Part shown: one piece after another, positions 35,707 to 43,919 of the stretch
How positions within the stretch are numbered: the stretch's first letter is position 1
Layout: each line of letters starts with the position of its first letter
NCBI GenBank assembly: GCA_947176535.1
Contig: CAMWQU010000002.1
Location: 99,793 to 163,792 of the forward strand
DNA length: 64,000 nucleotides
Direction: 5' to 3'
Origin: an uncultured Prevotellaceae bacterium
GTDB lineage: Bacteria; Bacteroidota; Bacteroidia; Bacteroidales; Bacteroidaceae
Made by a program: the position numbers and the translations under genes
Notes under the pieces: generated by a model
Seen by the model: only the letters and a program-made list of their open reading frames with translations
Database searches by the model: none
Told to the model about the DNA's origin: nothing

Positions 35707-37764
35707 ATGGAGAAGAATTTCAAACGGACAACCGTCACCTCGGCTCTCCCCTACGCCAACGGCCCTGTCCATATCGGTCATCTGGCGGGCGTGTACGTGC
35801 CGGCAGACATTTATGTGCGCTACCTCAGACTGAAAGGGCGCGACGTGCTGTTCATCGGTGGCTCGGACGAGCACGGCGTACCTGTCACCATCCGTGCCCG
35901 CAAGGAGGGAATCACCGTGCAGCAGGTGGTGGACCGCTATCATAATCTGATTAAAGACTCCTTCGAGCGGTTCGGCATTTCGTTCGACGTCTACAGCCGC
36001 ACCACGTCGGAGACGCATCACAAACTGGCCTCCGACTTCTTCCGCAAGCTCTATGACGAGGGCAAGTTTGTGGAGAAAGTGACCGAGCAGTTCTACGACG
36101 AACAGACGGGCCACTTCCTCACCGACCGCAACATCCGCGGCGAGTGTCCGCGCTGCCACGCCCAGGACGCTTACGGCGACCAGTGCGAACATTGCGGTGC
36201 CACGCTGTCGCCCGAAGAGCTTATCAATCCCTACAATGCCGAGACGGGCAATCCGCTGGTGAAGCGCGAGACGCGGCACTGGTACCTGCCTTTGGACAAA
36301 GACCAGCCTTGGCTGGAGAAGTGGATACTGGAGGAGCACAAGGAGTGGCGTCCCAACGTGTACGGACAGTGCAAGTCGTGGCTCGACGGCGGACTGCATC
36401 CCCGTGCCGTCACCCGCGACCTCGACTGGGGCATTCCCGTTCCCGTGGAAGGGGCTGACGGCAAAGTGCTCTACGTGTGGTTCGACGCTCCCATCGGTTA
36501 CATATCCAACACGAAGGAACTTTGCGATGCCCGGCCCGAACTGGGGTCGTGGGAGACGTGGTGGAAAGACCCGGAGACCCGCCTCGTGCACTTCATCGGC
36601 AAGGACAACATCGTGTTCCACTGCATCGTGTTCCCCGCCATGCTGAAAGCGCACGGCGACTACATTCTCCCCGACAACGTACCCTCCAACGAGTTCCTGA
36701 ACCTCGAAGGTAACAAGATATCCACATCCAAGAATTATGCCGTATGGCTGAACGAGTACCTCGACGAACTGCCGAACCGGCAGGACGAACTGCGCTACGT
36801 GCTGACGGCCAACGCGCCGGAAACGAAGGACAATGACTTCACGTGGGCCGACTTTCAGGCACGCTGCAACAACGAGTTGGTGGCCGTCTACGGCAATTTC
36901 GTGAACCGTGCGTTGCAGCTCACCCAGAAGTATTACGAAGGCCGCGTGCCCGAATGCGGCGAACTGACCGAGTACGACCGCGAGACGCTGGCCGAGTTCC
37001 AGGGTGTGAAGGAGAAGTTGGAACAGTTGCTTGAGAACTTCAAGTTCCGCGATGCACAGAAGGAAGCCATGAATCTGGCCCGCATCGGCAACAAGTATAT
37101 CGCCGACTGCGAACCGTGGAAAGTCATCAAAACCGACCCCGAACGGGTGAAGACCATCATCTACGTAAGTCTTCAGCTCACGGCCAACCTCGCCATCGCG
37201 TTCGAGCCGTTCCTCCCGTTCAGCAGCAAGCGGCTCCGCGAAATGATTAGTATGGACACGTTCCGTTGGGACTGGCTCGGCCGCACCGACCTCCTGCCCG
37301 CCAACAAACAGCTCGGCAAACCGTCTTTGCTCTTCAGCAAGATAGAGGACGACGTGATTGCGTTCCAGCAGCAGAAACTGGCCGACACCATCAAGCGCAA
37401 CGAGGCGGACAACTACAAGGCGGAACCTGTCAAGGAGACCATTTCGTTCGAGGATTTCCGCAAACTGGACATCCGCGTGGGCACCGTACTGGAGTGCGAG
37501 CGCGTGCCTAAGATGAAGAAGCTGCTCAAATTCCGCATTGCCGACGGTCTGCAAAACCGCACCATCATCAGCGGCATCAGTCAGTGGTACGAACCCGAAC
37601 AGCTCATTGGCCGTCAGGTGCTCTTCGTGGCCAATCTGGCTCCTCGCGAGTTCAAGAACGGCCTCGTCAGCGAGGGTATGATACTCTCCGCCGAGGATCA
37701 CGACGGCAACATTTCCGTCACCACCACCGAACGCGAGGTATGGCCCGGCAGTCAGATTAGTTAA
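35707..37764 (+). CDS. metG: Methionyl-tRNA synthetase with C-terminal tRNA-binding domain
   Basis: Class I synthetase of 685 residues. The HIGH motif is in [16 protein letters not shown], and the zinc knuckle has [18 protein letters not shown]. The KMSKS-type motif is [12 protein letters not shown], and the anticodon-binding helices follow. A C-terminal OB-fold tRNA-binding domain covers about 580-685 ([20 protein letters not shown]), as in dimeric bacterial MetRS. Probably co-transcribed with mscS and the small lipoprotein downstream. Confidence 0.97.
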   Translation: MEKNFKRTTVTSALPYANGPVHIGHLAGVYVPADIYVRYLRLKGRDVLFIGGSDEHGVPVTIRARKEGITVQQVVDRYHNLIKDSFERFGISFDVYSRTTSETHHKLASDFFRKLYDEGKFVEKVTEQFYDEQTGHFLTDRNIRGECPRCHAQDAYGDQCEHCGATLSPEELINPYNAETGNPLVKRETRHWYLPLDKDQPWLEKWILEEHKEWRPNVYGQCKSWLDGGLHPRAVTRDLDWGIPVPVEGADGKVLYVWFDAPIGYISNTKELCDARPELGSWETWWKDPETRLVHFIGKDNIVFHCIVFPAMLKAHGDYILPDNVPSNEFLNLEGNKISTSKNYAVWLNEYLDELPNRQDELRYVLTANAPETKDNDFTWADFQARCNNELVAVYGNFVNRALQLTQKYYEGRVPECGELTEYDRETLAEFQGVKEKLEQLLENFKFRDAQKEAMNLARIGNKYIADCEPWKVIKTDPERVKTIIYVSLQLTANLAIAFEPFLPFSSKRLREMISMDTFRWDWLGRTDLLPANKQLGKPSLLFSKIEDDVIAFQQQKLADTIKRNEADNYKAEPVKETISFEDFRKLDIRVGTVLECERVPKMKKLLKFRIADGLQNRTIISGISQWYEPEQLIGRQVLFVANLAPREFKNGLVSEGMILSAEDHDGNISVTTTEREVWPGSQIS

Positions 37765-37775
37765 ATTTCAGAATA

Positions 37776-38165
37776 ATGAAGAACTTTTTTCTACTGATTG
37801 CGGCGGTGACAGGCACACTGGTCTGCACCTCATGTGAGCAGGAGGAGGACTATGGCTACCCGTCCAAGATAACCCTTTCAGGAAAGGGAGAGACGACGAG
37901 ACTGTCCGGAGACGAGGGTTTCCCTCCTCGCCTCATGGGCATCGACTTGCTCGATTACAACGGTAACGGAAACCATAGCAGTCAGTCTGCCGAAGGGGAT
38001 TCCCTTATCGTCACCACCAAGTGGCTGACGGTGAAGTCTCCGGCTTCGGAAAACAAACTCATCCTCATGGCAGAGCCGAACGACTCTCACAAGAAAAGGA
38101 AACTGTATCTCTATCTGTACTATGGTGGTACGCGTCAGGAGGTTACGGTTGTGCAGTCCAAATAG
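37776..38165 (+). CDS. Small putative surface lipoprotein
   Basis: A 129-residue exported protein that I do not recognise. The N-terminus MKNFFLLIAAVTGTLVCTSC is a lipoprotein signal with Cys20 as the lipidated residue. The following EQEED is acidic, like the lipoprotein export signal that sends Bacteroidota lipoproteins to the cell surface. The mature part (about 30-129) looks like a small all-beta domain (TRQEVTVVQSK at the end). It is 11 bp after metG, likely by read-through. The function is unknown. Confidence 0.65.
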   Translation: MKNFFLLIAAVTGTLVCTSCEQEEDYGYPSKITLSGKGETTRLSGDEGFPPRLMGIDLLDYNGNGNHSSQSAEGDSLIVTTKWLTVKSPASENKLILMAEPNDSHKKRKLYLYLYYGGTRQEVTVVQSK

Positions 38166-38196
38166 CAGGTTCTTCTCTCTGAAACCATAAACGAGT

Positions 38197-38226
38197 AATG
38201 CCCGACTTCTTCCGAAGCCGGGCATT
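38197..38226. terminator. Terminator shared by the lipoprotein gene and cysS
   Basis: AATGCCCG / CGGGCATT plus an inner CTTC / GAAG helix separated by one A-C mismatch, 4-nt loop, followed by TTTCT on the plus strand. It lies between two convergent genes. Confidence 0.72.
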
Positions 38227-38249
38227 TTCTATTGAGTGGGCTACGTCCG

Positions 38250-39752
38250 TCAGACGTTAAGCGACCAACTATAACCGTCTTTCGTGTCCTTGACCTCGAA
38301 GCCCAGAGCGGCAAGGTCGTCACGTATTTTGTCCGAAAGGGCCCAGTTCTTTTCGGCCTTGGCCTGACTGCGCTGCTCCAGCATCATGTCCACCACCTTG
38401 CCGAAAGCCTCCTCACGGGCTTTGTTGCTGACGCCCGAATCCTCCGTCAGGCCCAGAATGTCGAAAGCAAAGGTGCGGAACACCTCGCGCAGCGCCTCGG
38501 CAACCTCGGCGGTGATACTGGCCTTGTGGTCGTTTACGGTATTGATAACCCGACAAGCCTCGAACAGTGCGCTGATAACCATCGGAGAATTGAGGTCATC
38601 GTTCATGGCGTCGTAGCACTGCTGCGACAGCGTAGTAACAAATTCGGCCTCAACCTGCGGAGCACCTTTCGTCTTCTGTCCGTCCTGCAAACGTTGCAGA
38701 AGTTTCCATCCCTCCATCAGTCGGGCCAGCCCCTTTTCGGCGGCCTGCAGGGCCTCGTTACCGAAGTCCACCGTAGAACGATAATGAGCCTGAAGGATGA
38801 AGAAGCGGATGGTCATAGGCGTATAAGCCTGTGTGAGCAATTCATGGGAACCGTCGAAAAATTCAGGAAGGTTGATAAAGTTATTGTATGCCTTACCCAT
38901 TTTCTTTCCGTTGATGGTAATCATGTTATTGTGCATCCAGTAGCGCACCATCTGATAGCCCTGACTGGCCACCGCCTGAGCAATCTCGCACTCGTGGTGG
39001 GGGAACACCAAGTCCATGCCGCCGCCGTGGATGTCAAATTCCTCGCCCAGATACTTCCGGCCCATGGCCGTGCATTCGCAGTGCCAACCGGGGAAACCGT
39101 CGCTCCAGGGCGAAGGCCAGCGCATGATATGTTCCGGCTGCGCCCGCTTCCAGAGAGCAAAGTCCGCCTGATTGCGCTTTTCCCCTACGCCGGCCAGCTC
39201 ACGACTGGCGTCCTTGATGTTCTCCAACGAGCGACCGGAGAGAATGCCATAGCGGTGCACCTTGTCGTACTTCTCCACATCAAAGTACACCGAGCCGTTT
39301 GACTCATACGCAAATCCGTTGTCCAGAATCTGCTGCACTAATTGCTGTTGCTCGATAATGTGTCCCGTGGCATGGGGTTCGATACTGGGCGGCAGGCAGT
39401 TGAGAGCCGTCATGGCATCATGGAAGCGGTTGGTGTAATACTGCGCCACCTCCATGGGTTCCAGTTCCTCCAGACGGGCCTTCTTGGCAATCTTGTCCTC
39501 GCCCTCGTCGGCATCGTGCTCCAGATGGCCGACATCGGTGATGTTGCGCACGTAGCGCACCTTATACCCCTGATGGCGGAGATAGCGATACAAAAGGTCG
39601 AACGTTATGGCAGGACGCGCATGTCCCAGATGGGCATCGCCATAGACGGTGGGGCCGCAGACATACATGCCCACACGTCCCTCATGGAGAGGACGGAACA
39701 ATTCTTTCTGTCGGGAAAGAGTGTTGTAAATCAGTAACGGTTGGTTATTCAT
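38250..39752 (-). CDS. cysS: Cysteinyl-tRNA synthetase
   Basis: Class I synthetase of 500 residues. Zinc-site Cys and the HIGH-type motif occur in [20 protein letters not shown]. Other zinc ligands sit in [13 protein letters not shown] and [11 protein letters not shown]. The KMSKS-type loop reads [11 protein letters not shown], with Gly and Ala in place of both Ser. Last gene of the rpoN-PAP2-purE-ispG-cysS run, 56 bp after ispG, and ends at the shared terminator. Confidence 0.95.
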   Translation of the reverse strand: MNNQPLLIYNTLSRQKELFRPLHEGRVGMYVCGPTVYGDAHLGHARPAITFDLLYRYLRHQGYKVRYVRNITDVGHLEHDADEGEDKIAKKARLEELEPMEVAQYYTNRFHDAMTALNCLPPSIEPHATGHIIEQQQLVQQILDNGFAYESNGSVYFDVEKYDKVHRYGILSGRSLENIKDASRELAGVGEKRNQADFALWKRAQPEHIMRWPSPWSDGFPGWHCECTAMGRKYLGEEFDIHGGGMDLVFPHHECEIAQAVASQGYQMVRYWMHNNMITINGKKMGKAYNNFINLPEFFDGSHELLTQAYTPMTIRFFILQAHYRSTVDFGNEALQAAEKGLARLMEGWKLLQRLQDGQKTKGAPQVEAEFVTTLSQQCYDAMNDDLNSPMVISALFEACRVINTVNDHKASITAEVAEALREVFRTFAFDILGLTEDSGVSNKAREEAFGKVVDMMLEQRSQAKAEKNWALSDKIRDDLAALGFEVKDTKDGYSWSLNV

Positions 39753-39808
39753 AACTTAAATTAAGACTTTATTTAAGGATGAGCAGGCTCGTGAATCTTA
39801 CGGAGGGT

Positions 39809-40954
39809 TCACAAGTCGCGGTTTATTATCTCCAGCAATTTATCGACGGCCTGCTCTTCGGGAATGTTCATCTCGATACATTGTTTGCCTTTGTAGAGCG
39901 AAACCTTTCCACGGGCGGCACCGACATAGCCGTAATCGGCATCGGCCATTTCGCCGGGGCCGTTCACGATGCAACCCATGACGGCAATCTTCAGCCCCGT
40001 AAGGTGCGCGGTGGCCGCCTTCACCCGGGCGATGGTGCCCTGAAGGTCGAAAAGCGTGCGTCCGCAGCCCGGACAGGAGATATACTCCGTCTTGGTGAAC
40101 CGGAGGCGGGCCGCCTGCAAAAGCGTATAGGCCACGGGAATTTCATTCTCCGGAGCCTCGGAAAGCGAGACACGGATGGTGTCGCCGATGCCGTCGATGA
40201 GCAGGGCACCGATGCCCACGGCACTCTTGATGCGACCGTCTTCCCCCTCGCCGGCCTCGGTGACGCCAAGATGCAGGGGGAACGTCATCCCCTCAGCCTC
40301 CATCGTTTTCACCAACAGGCGCACGCTCTCCACCATCACCACGGTATTGGAGGCCTTGATGCTCACCACGACATCCATAAAACCGTGCTTCACGCAGATG
40401 CGCAGAAACTCCATACACGACTCCACGATGCCTTCGGGTGTGTCGCCGTAACGACTCATGATGCGGTCGCTGAGACTGCCGTGATTCACTCCGATGCGGA
40501 CGGCCGTATGATGTTCCTTACAGATGTCGAGGAAGGGCAGCAGGCGGTCTTCTATCCGTTTCAGCTCGGCCCGGTACTCCTCGTCGGTGTACTCCAGATG
40601 CGCAAACTTCCGGGCAGCATCCACGTAGTTGCCGGGATTGATGCGCACCTTCTCGCAATACTGCGCGGCCACTTCGGCCACACGGGGATTGAAGTGTACA
40701 TCGGCCACCAGAGGCACCTCGCATCCGGCCTCACGCACCCGCCGGCGTATCTCTTTCAGATTCTCGGCCTCGCGCACTCCTTGAGTGGTCAGGCGCACCA
40801 GTTCGCCGCCGGCAGCGGCTATCGCCAGTATCTGACGCACGCAGCCCTCGGTGTCCATCGTCGAGGTGGTGCACATCGACTGCACGCGGACGGGATTGTC
40901 CCCGCCGATGCCGATGTTTCCGACACGCACCTCGTGAGTTTTTCTTCGTTGCAT
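39809..40954 (-). CDS. ispG: 4-hydroxy-3-methylbut-2-enyl diphosphate synthase, short form
   Basis: Iron-sulfur enzyme of the MEP isoprenoid pathway. The N-terminal TIM-barrel begins at QRRKTHEVRVG and includes KASNTVVMVESVR. The [4Fe-4S] ligands are Cys294, Cys297 (YISCPGCGRT), Cys328 and Glu335 (MGCIVNGPGEMADADYGYVG). The sequence is of Bacteroidota type, but at 381 residues it lacks the extra central A* domain (over 200 residues) that I expect in this phylum: the chain passes directly from SEAPENEIPVAYTLLQAA to the cluster domain. It lies 24 bp after purE. Confidence 0.94.
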   Translation of the reverse strand: MQRRKTHEVRVGNIGIGGDNPVRVQSMCTTSTMDTEGCVRQILAIAAAGGELVRLTTQGVREAENLKEIRRRVREAGCEVPLVADVHFNPRVAEVAAQYCEKVRINPGNYVDAARKFAHLEYTDEEYRAELKRIEDRLLPFLDICKEHHTAVRIGVNHGSLSDRIMSRYGDTPEGIVESCMEFLRICVKHGFMDVVVSIKASNTVVMVESVRLLVKTMEAEGMTFPLHLGVTEAGEGEDGRIKSAVGIGALLIDGIGDTIRVSLSEAPENEIPVAYTLLQAARLRFTKTEYISCPGCGRTLFDLQGTIARVKAATAHLTGLKIAVMGCIVNGPGEMADADYGYVGAARGKVSLYKGKQCIEMNIPEEQAVDKLLEIINRDL

Positions 40955-40978
40955 GGTGATGACAGTAACAGGAAAAGG

Positions 40979-41485
40979 TTAATTTACCTTGTGCGTATAA
41001 TGCACCTCCGCCAGTTCGGCATTCGCCTTGATTATCTTTTCTTTCAGGCCTTCTTTGTAGGCTTTCAGTTTTCCGGCCAGAGCCTCGTCGCCGAGGGCCA
41101 GCATTTCCAGGGCCAGCAGTGCGGCATTCTGCGCGGCATTCACGCCCACCGTGGCTACGGGAATGCCCGGCGGCATCTGCACGATGCTGAGCAAGGCATC
41201 CAGTCCGTCGAGCATACCCTTGATGGGTACCCCGATGACGGGCAGCGTGGTGTTGGCGGCTATCACGCCGGGAAGAGCGGCCGCCATTCCGGCAGCGGCG
41301 ATAATCACACGCACGCCACGGCTCTCCGCCTGACGGGCAAACTCCTCGGCCTCTGCCGGCGTGCGGTGGGCCGAAAGGGCGTTCATTTCAAAGAAAACAC
41401 CCATTTCATCGAGCGTTTTCGCTGCTTTCTCCATGACGGGCAGGTCACTGGTGCTGCCCATAATAATGCTGACTTGCGGTTTCAT
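40979..41485 (-). CDS. purE: N5-carboxyaminoimidazole ribonucleotide mutase
   Basis: Purine biosynthesis enzyme rearranging N5-CAIR to CAIR; octameric class I PurE. The start is the ATG at 41485 ([18 protein letters not shown]); the open frame continues 5 codons upstream only to a TTG. The conserved [10 protein letters not shown] loop, SAHRTP motif and [22 protein letters not shown] stretch line the active site. 168 residues. It is 30 bp after the PAP2 gene. Confidence 0.95.
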   Translation of the reverse strand: MKPQVSIIMGSTSDLPVMEKAAKTLDEMGVFFEMNALSAHRTPAEAEEFARQAESRGVRVIIAAAGMAAALPGVIAANTTLPVIGVPIKGMLDGLDALLSIVQMPPGIPVATVGVNAAQNAALLALEMLALGDEALAGKLKAYKEGLKEKIIKANAELAEVHYTHKVN

Positions 41486-41515
41486 ATCTCTATATTTCAA
41501 TTATTTGTTTTTCGT

Positions 41516-42136
41516 TTACACAAAGAAGCCGACGAGGCCGCAGACGAATCCCACCAACGTACCGCCGAGCACCTGTCCCAGCGTGTGCTGACGCAGCAGC
41601 ATACGACTGCAGTTTACCAGTCCGCTGACCAGTATGGCCAGACAGAGCCACCAGAGCGGATTGAAGTGGAAGATGGCGGAATAGGCCACAAGGGCCCCGA
41701 TGATGGCCCCCACACCGGCCGAGTGCATGCTGATTTTCCACCAGATGGTGATGAGCGTACACACACATTGCAGCAGCAGACTGATGATGATTAGCCCCTT
41801 CATAAAAGAGGGGGCACTGACGCTGTACAGGATGTGGAGCAGGAAGCCGTAGCAGATGATGTGGAGCAGGTAGGGCATGATGCGATTGCGGTGCAGGGTC
41901 AGTTCCTGCAGCGAAAGGCGCGCGGCCCTCCGGTGGAGATAGACCCCTATGCCCGGCAGGAACAGCGTCCAGAAATACACCAGTGCCAGCACGCCCAGTT
42001 TCCACTGCCACGGGAGCAGGGACAGGTACGTGAACAGGAGCAGGATGACGATACCCACCAGCGGGTAGTACGACGGGCGGAAGACGTCCGACAACGCCTT
42101 CGCCAATACAATAAGGGTGCTTCGTTCTCTCTTCAT
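41516..42136 (-). CDS. PAP2-superfamily-like membrane protein
   Basis: Inner-membrane protein of 206 residues with about six hydrophobic helices. It keeps parts of the type 2 phosphatidic acid phosphatase signature, ISMHSAGVGAIIGAL and SRMLLRQHTLGQVLGG, matching motif 2 (S-x-H) and motif 3 (SR-x5-H-x3-D). The usual Asp after the His is Gln, and no clear KxxxxxxRP first motif is visible. It may be a divergent lipid phosphatase or a catalytically altered relative. Its ATG overlaps the rpoN stop (TGATG), implying coupled translation. Confidence 0.7.
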   Translation of the reverse strand: MKRERSTLIVLAKALSDVFRPSYYPLVGIVILLLFTYLSLLPWQWKLGVLALVYFWTLFLPGIGVYLHRRAARLSLQELTLHRNRIMPYLLHIICYGFLLHILYSVSAPSFMKGLIIISLLLQCVCTLITIWWKISMHSAGVGAIIGALVAYSAIFHFNPLWWLCLAILVSGLVNCSRMLLRQHTLGQVLGGTLVGFVCGLVGFFV

Positions 42137-43617
42137 CAGTTCTTTCTCAGTCTGCTTTCCGCTATGCCCAGTTGGGTGCGGTATTTGGCTACGGTACGCC
42201 GGGCCACGTCGAATCCCCGCTCGCGCAGGAGTGCCACCAGACGTTCGTCGCTCAGGGGATGGCTGCGGTCTTCGGCATCCACAATCTCGCGCAGGGCCTG
42301 CAAAATCCGCCGCACCGTGACTTCGTCACCGTTGAGCGTGGTGCCCGTGGTGAAAAACCAGCGCAGGGGATAGACGCCGTGGTTGGTCTGCACATACTTG
42401 CTATTCGAGACGCGGCTCACCGTGCTGATGTCCTGCCCGGTCTGCCGGGCCACGTCCTCCAATTTCATGGGGCGGAGCAACGTTTCGTCGCCCTCAAGGA
42501 AGAAAGGCCGCTGCAGGCGTATGATGGCCCACATCGTGCGGAGCATCGTCTCGCGCCGCTGTGCGATGGCCTCGATGAACATACGTGCCGAAGCCACCTG
42601 CCGGCGCAGGTAACTCATGGCCTCGCGCTCGCCCTTGCTCACGGCCGGCATCTGCAATTCCCGGTCGGCATCCTCGCTGACGGTCAGCCGGGGCATGTCG
42701 CCCTCGTTGAGCAGGAGTTGTATCTCTCCGTTTTCGTCGGTTTCAACGATAAAATCGGGAGTTATCTGGTGATTGTCGCTATGGTCGCCTCCGATGCTTC
42801 CGCCGGGGCGGGGTGTCAGCCGCCGGACGCGCTGGCGGAGCTGTTCGAGGCCGAGACTGTCGAGTCGCAGGTTATGCTGAATGCGTTGCCAGCGCAGATG
42901 GGCGAAGTCGTCCCAGTAGCGTTGAAAGAGGGTGACAAGCTGTTTGCGGGCCTCGCCCCGGTAGTTGCGCTGCGCCTGCAGGGTCAGGCACTCGCGCAGA
43001 TTGCGACCGCCCACGCCCGTCGGCTCCATCTGCTGGAGGACGTCCGTAAGCAGATGTTCCAACTCACGGACTGACGTCTGCACGTTCTGATAAATGTCCA
43101 TTTCATCGACAATTTGCTGCAGCGGAGTGCGCAGCAATCCGTCGTCGCCGAGCGAACCGATAAGGTATTTCATCACCTCGCGTTCGTGTTCCGAGAGGTC
43201 GTACTCGCCCAACTGGGCCACCAGATAGTCAAAGAAAGTCTCCGACGTATCGCCCTGCTCCCGCATGCGGCGGTCGGCGTTGGCGTTGGGGTCGAAAGGC
43301 ACGCCGTAGTCCACATCATCGTAGGCATCGCCGTAGTCTGCGGCTTCCGCCATCTGCTGCCTGTCCGGCGCATCCGGGGCTTCCGGATGTTCGCGACTGT
43401 CGCTGTTCGAGGCGTAATCCTCGCCGCCCATGCCCTCCGTCGGCTCGCCCTGCAGCCAGGGGTTGTCGGCCAGTTCCTTGTCCACACGCTCGCGCAGGTC
43501 ATTGACGGGCAGTTCGGTCAGCCTCACCAACAACACCTGCTGCGGCGTAAGTTGCTGAGTCTGCGTCTGTACCTGATAAGTGCCCTGACCTTGTGCGTTG
43601 CGTGGCATAGGATTCAT
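42136..43617 (-). CDS. rpoN: RNA polymerase sigma-54 factor
   Basis: Alternative sigma factor needing AAA+ activators. The start at 43617 (MNPMPRNAQGQ) gives 493 residues; the upstream part of the open frame lies beyond the promoter. Region I is the glutamine-rich YQVQTQTQQLTPQQVLLVRLTELP. An acidic region II covers about 60-130, then the core-binding domain, and the C-terminal RpoN box is ARRTVAKYRTQLGIAESRLR. First gene of rpoN-PAP2-purE-ispG-cysS; the start codon is only about 8 nt from the -7 element. Confidence 0.95.
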   Translation of the reverse strand: MNPMPRNAQGQGTYQVQTQTQQLTPQQVLLVRLTELPVNDLRERVDKELADNPWLQGEPTEGMGGEDYASNSDSREHPEAPDAPDRQQMAEAADYGDAYDDVDYGVPFDPNANADRRMREQGDTSETFFDYLVAQLGEYDLSEHEREVMKYLIGSLGDDGLLRTPLQQIVDEMDIYQNVQTSVRELEHLLTDVLQQMEPTGVGGRNLRECLTLQAQRNYRGEARKQLVTLFQRYWDDFAHLRWQRIQHNLRLDSLGLEQLRQRVRRLTPRPGGSIGGDHSDNHQITPDFIVETDENGEIQLLLNEGDMPRLTVSEDADRELQMPAVSKGEREAMSYLRRQVASARMFIEAIAQRRETMLRTMWAIIRLQRPFFLEGDETLLRPMKLEDVARQTGQDISTVSRVSNSKYVQTNHGVYPLRWFFTTGTTLNGDEVTVRRILQALREIVDAEDRSHPLSDERLVALLRERGFDVARRTVAKYRTQLGIAESRLRKN

Positions 43618-43624
43618 TTTATTG

Positions 43625-43632
43625 CAAAGATA
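43625..43632 (-). promoter_or_regulatory. -7 element ahead of rpoN
   Basis: TATCTTTG on the minus strand ends 8 nt before the ATG at 43617, so the transcript may be leaderless or start from the next Met (43608). The nearest TTTG (43660-43657) is 24 nt away rather than 20. Confidence 0.5.
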
Positions 43633-43708
43633 CAGAAATATTCCGAGATACGGAGGCAAATAGCGGTTTTTCTTTGCCCTTCTTGCAGGCGTCCCGAAGC
43701 ATTCTTTA

Positions 43709-43787
43709 TTCATCGACCGATGAACGCACATTCACCGTCGGCGGACGGCCGTTCATCGTCGATGAATCTCCGTCCGCCGACGGTGAA
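43709..43787. repeat. Nested palindrome cluster between rpoN and the dehydratase gene
   Basis: A perfect 18-bp stem TTCACCGTCGGCGGACGG (43731-43748) with its complement at 43770-43787. Its loop contains TTCATCG-T-CGATGAA (43752-43766), and the same TTCATCG/CGATGAA dyad also occurs just left (43709-43724). The block sits between two divergent promoters. Confidence 0.82.
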
Positions 43788-43862
43788 TATAGAATACCAT
43801 AAAGGAGTCACACATTTATGACCTGAAAAACAGAGTTTATCCATAAGTTTTTACCTTATATA

Positions 43863-43894
43863 TTTGGAAATGTTCGCGTTTCTTCGTATTTTTG
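43863..43894 (+). promoter_or_regulatory. Promoter of the CapD-like dehydratase gene
   Basis: TTTG (43863-43866), 20-nt spacer, TATTTTTG (43887-43894). The start would be near 43901, with a leader of about 19 nt. Confidence 0.72.
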
Positions 43895-43919
43895 CACATA
43901 ATGCAAATAATGTACTCTT

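Noticed and set aside
34798..37701. A 967-codon minus-strand frame opposite mscS and metG
   Set aside because: Same shadow effect; the opposite strand encodes complete MscS and MetG. No start signal or promoter fits it.
39779..41794. A 671-codon plus-strand frame opposite ispG, purE and the PAP2 gene
   Set aside because: Low-complexity His/Gly-rich translation opposite three well-supported genes.
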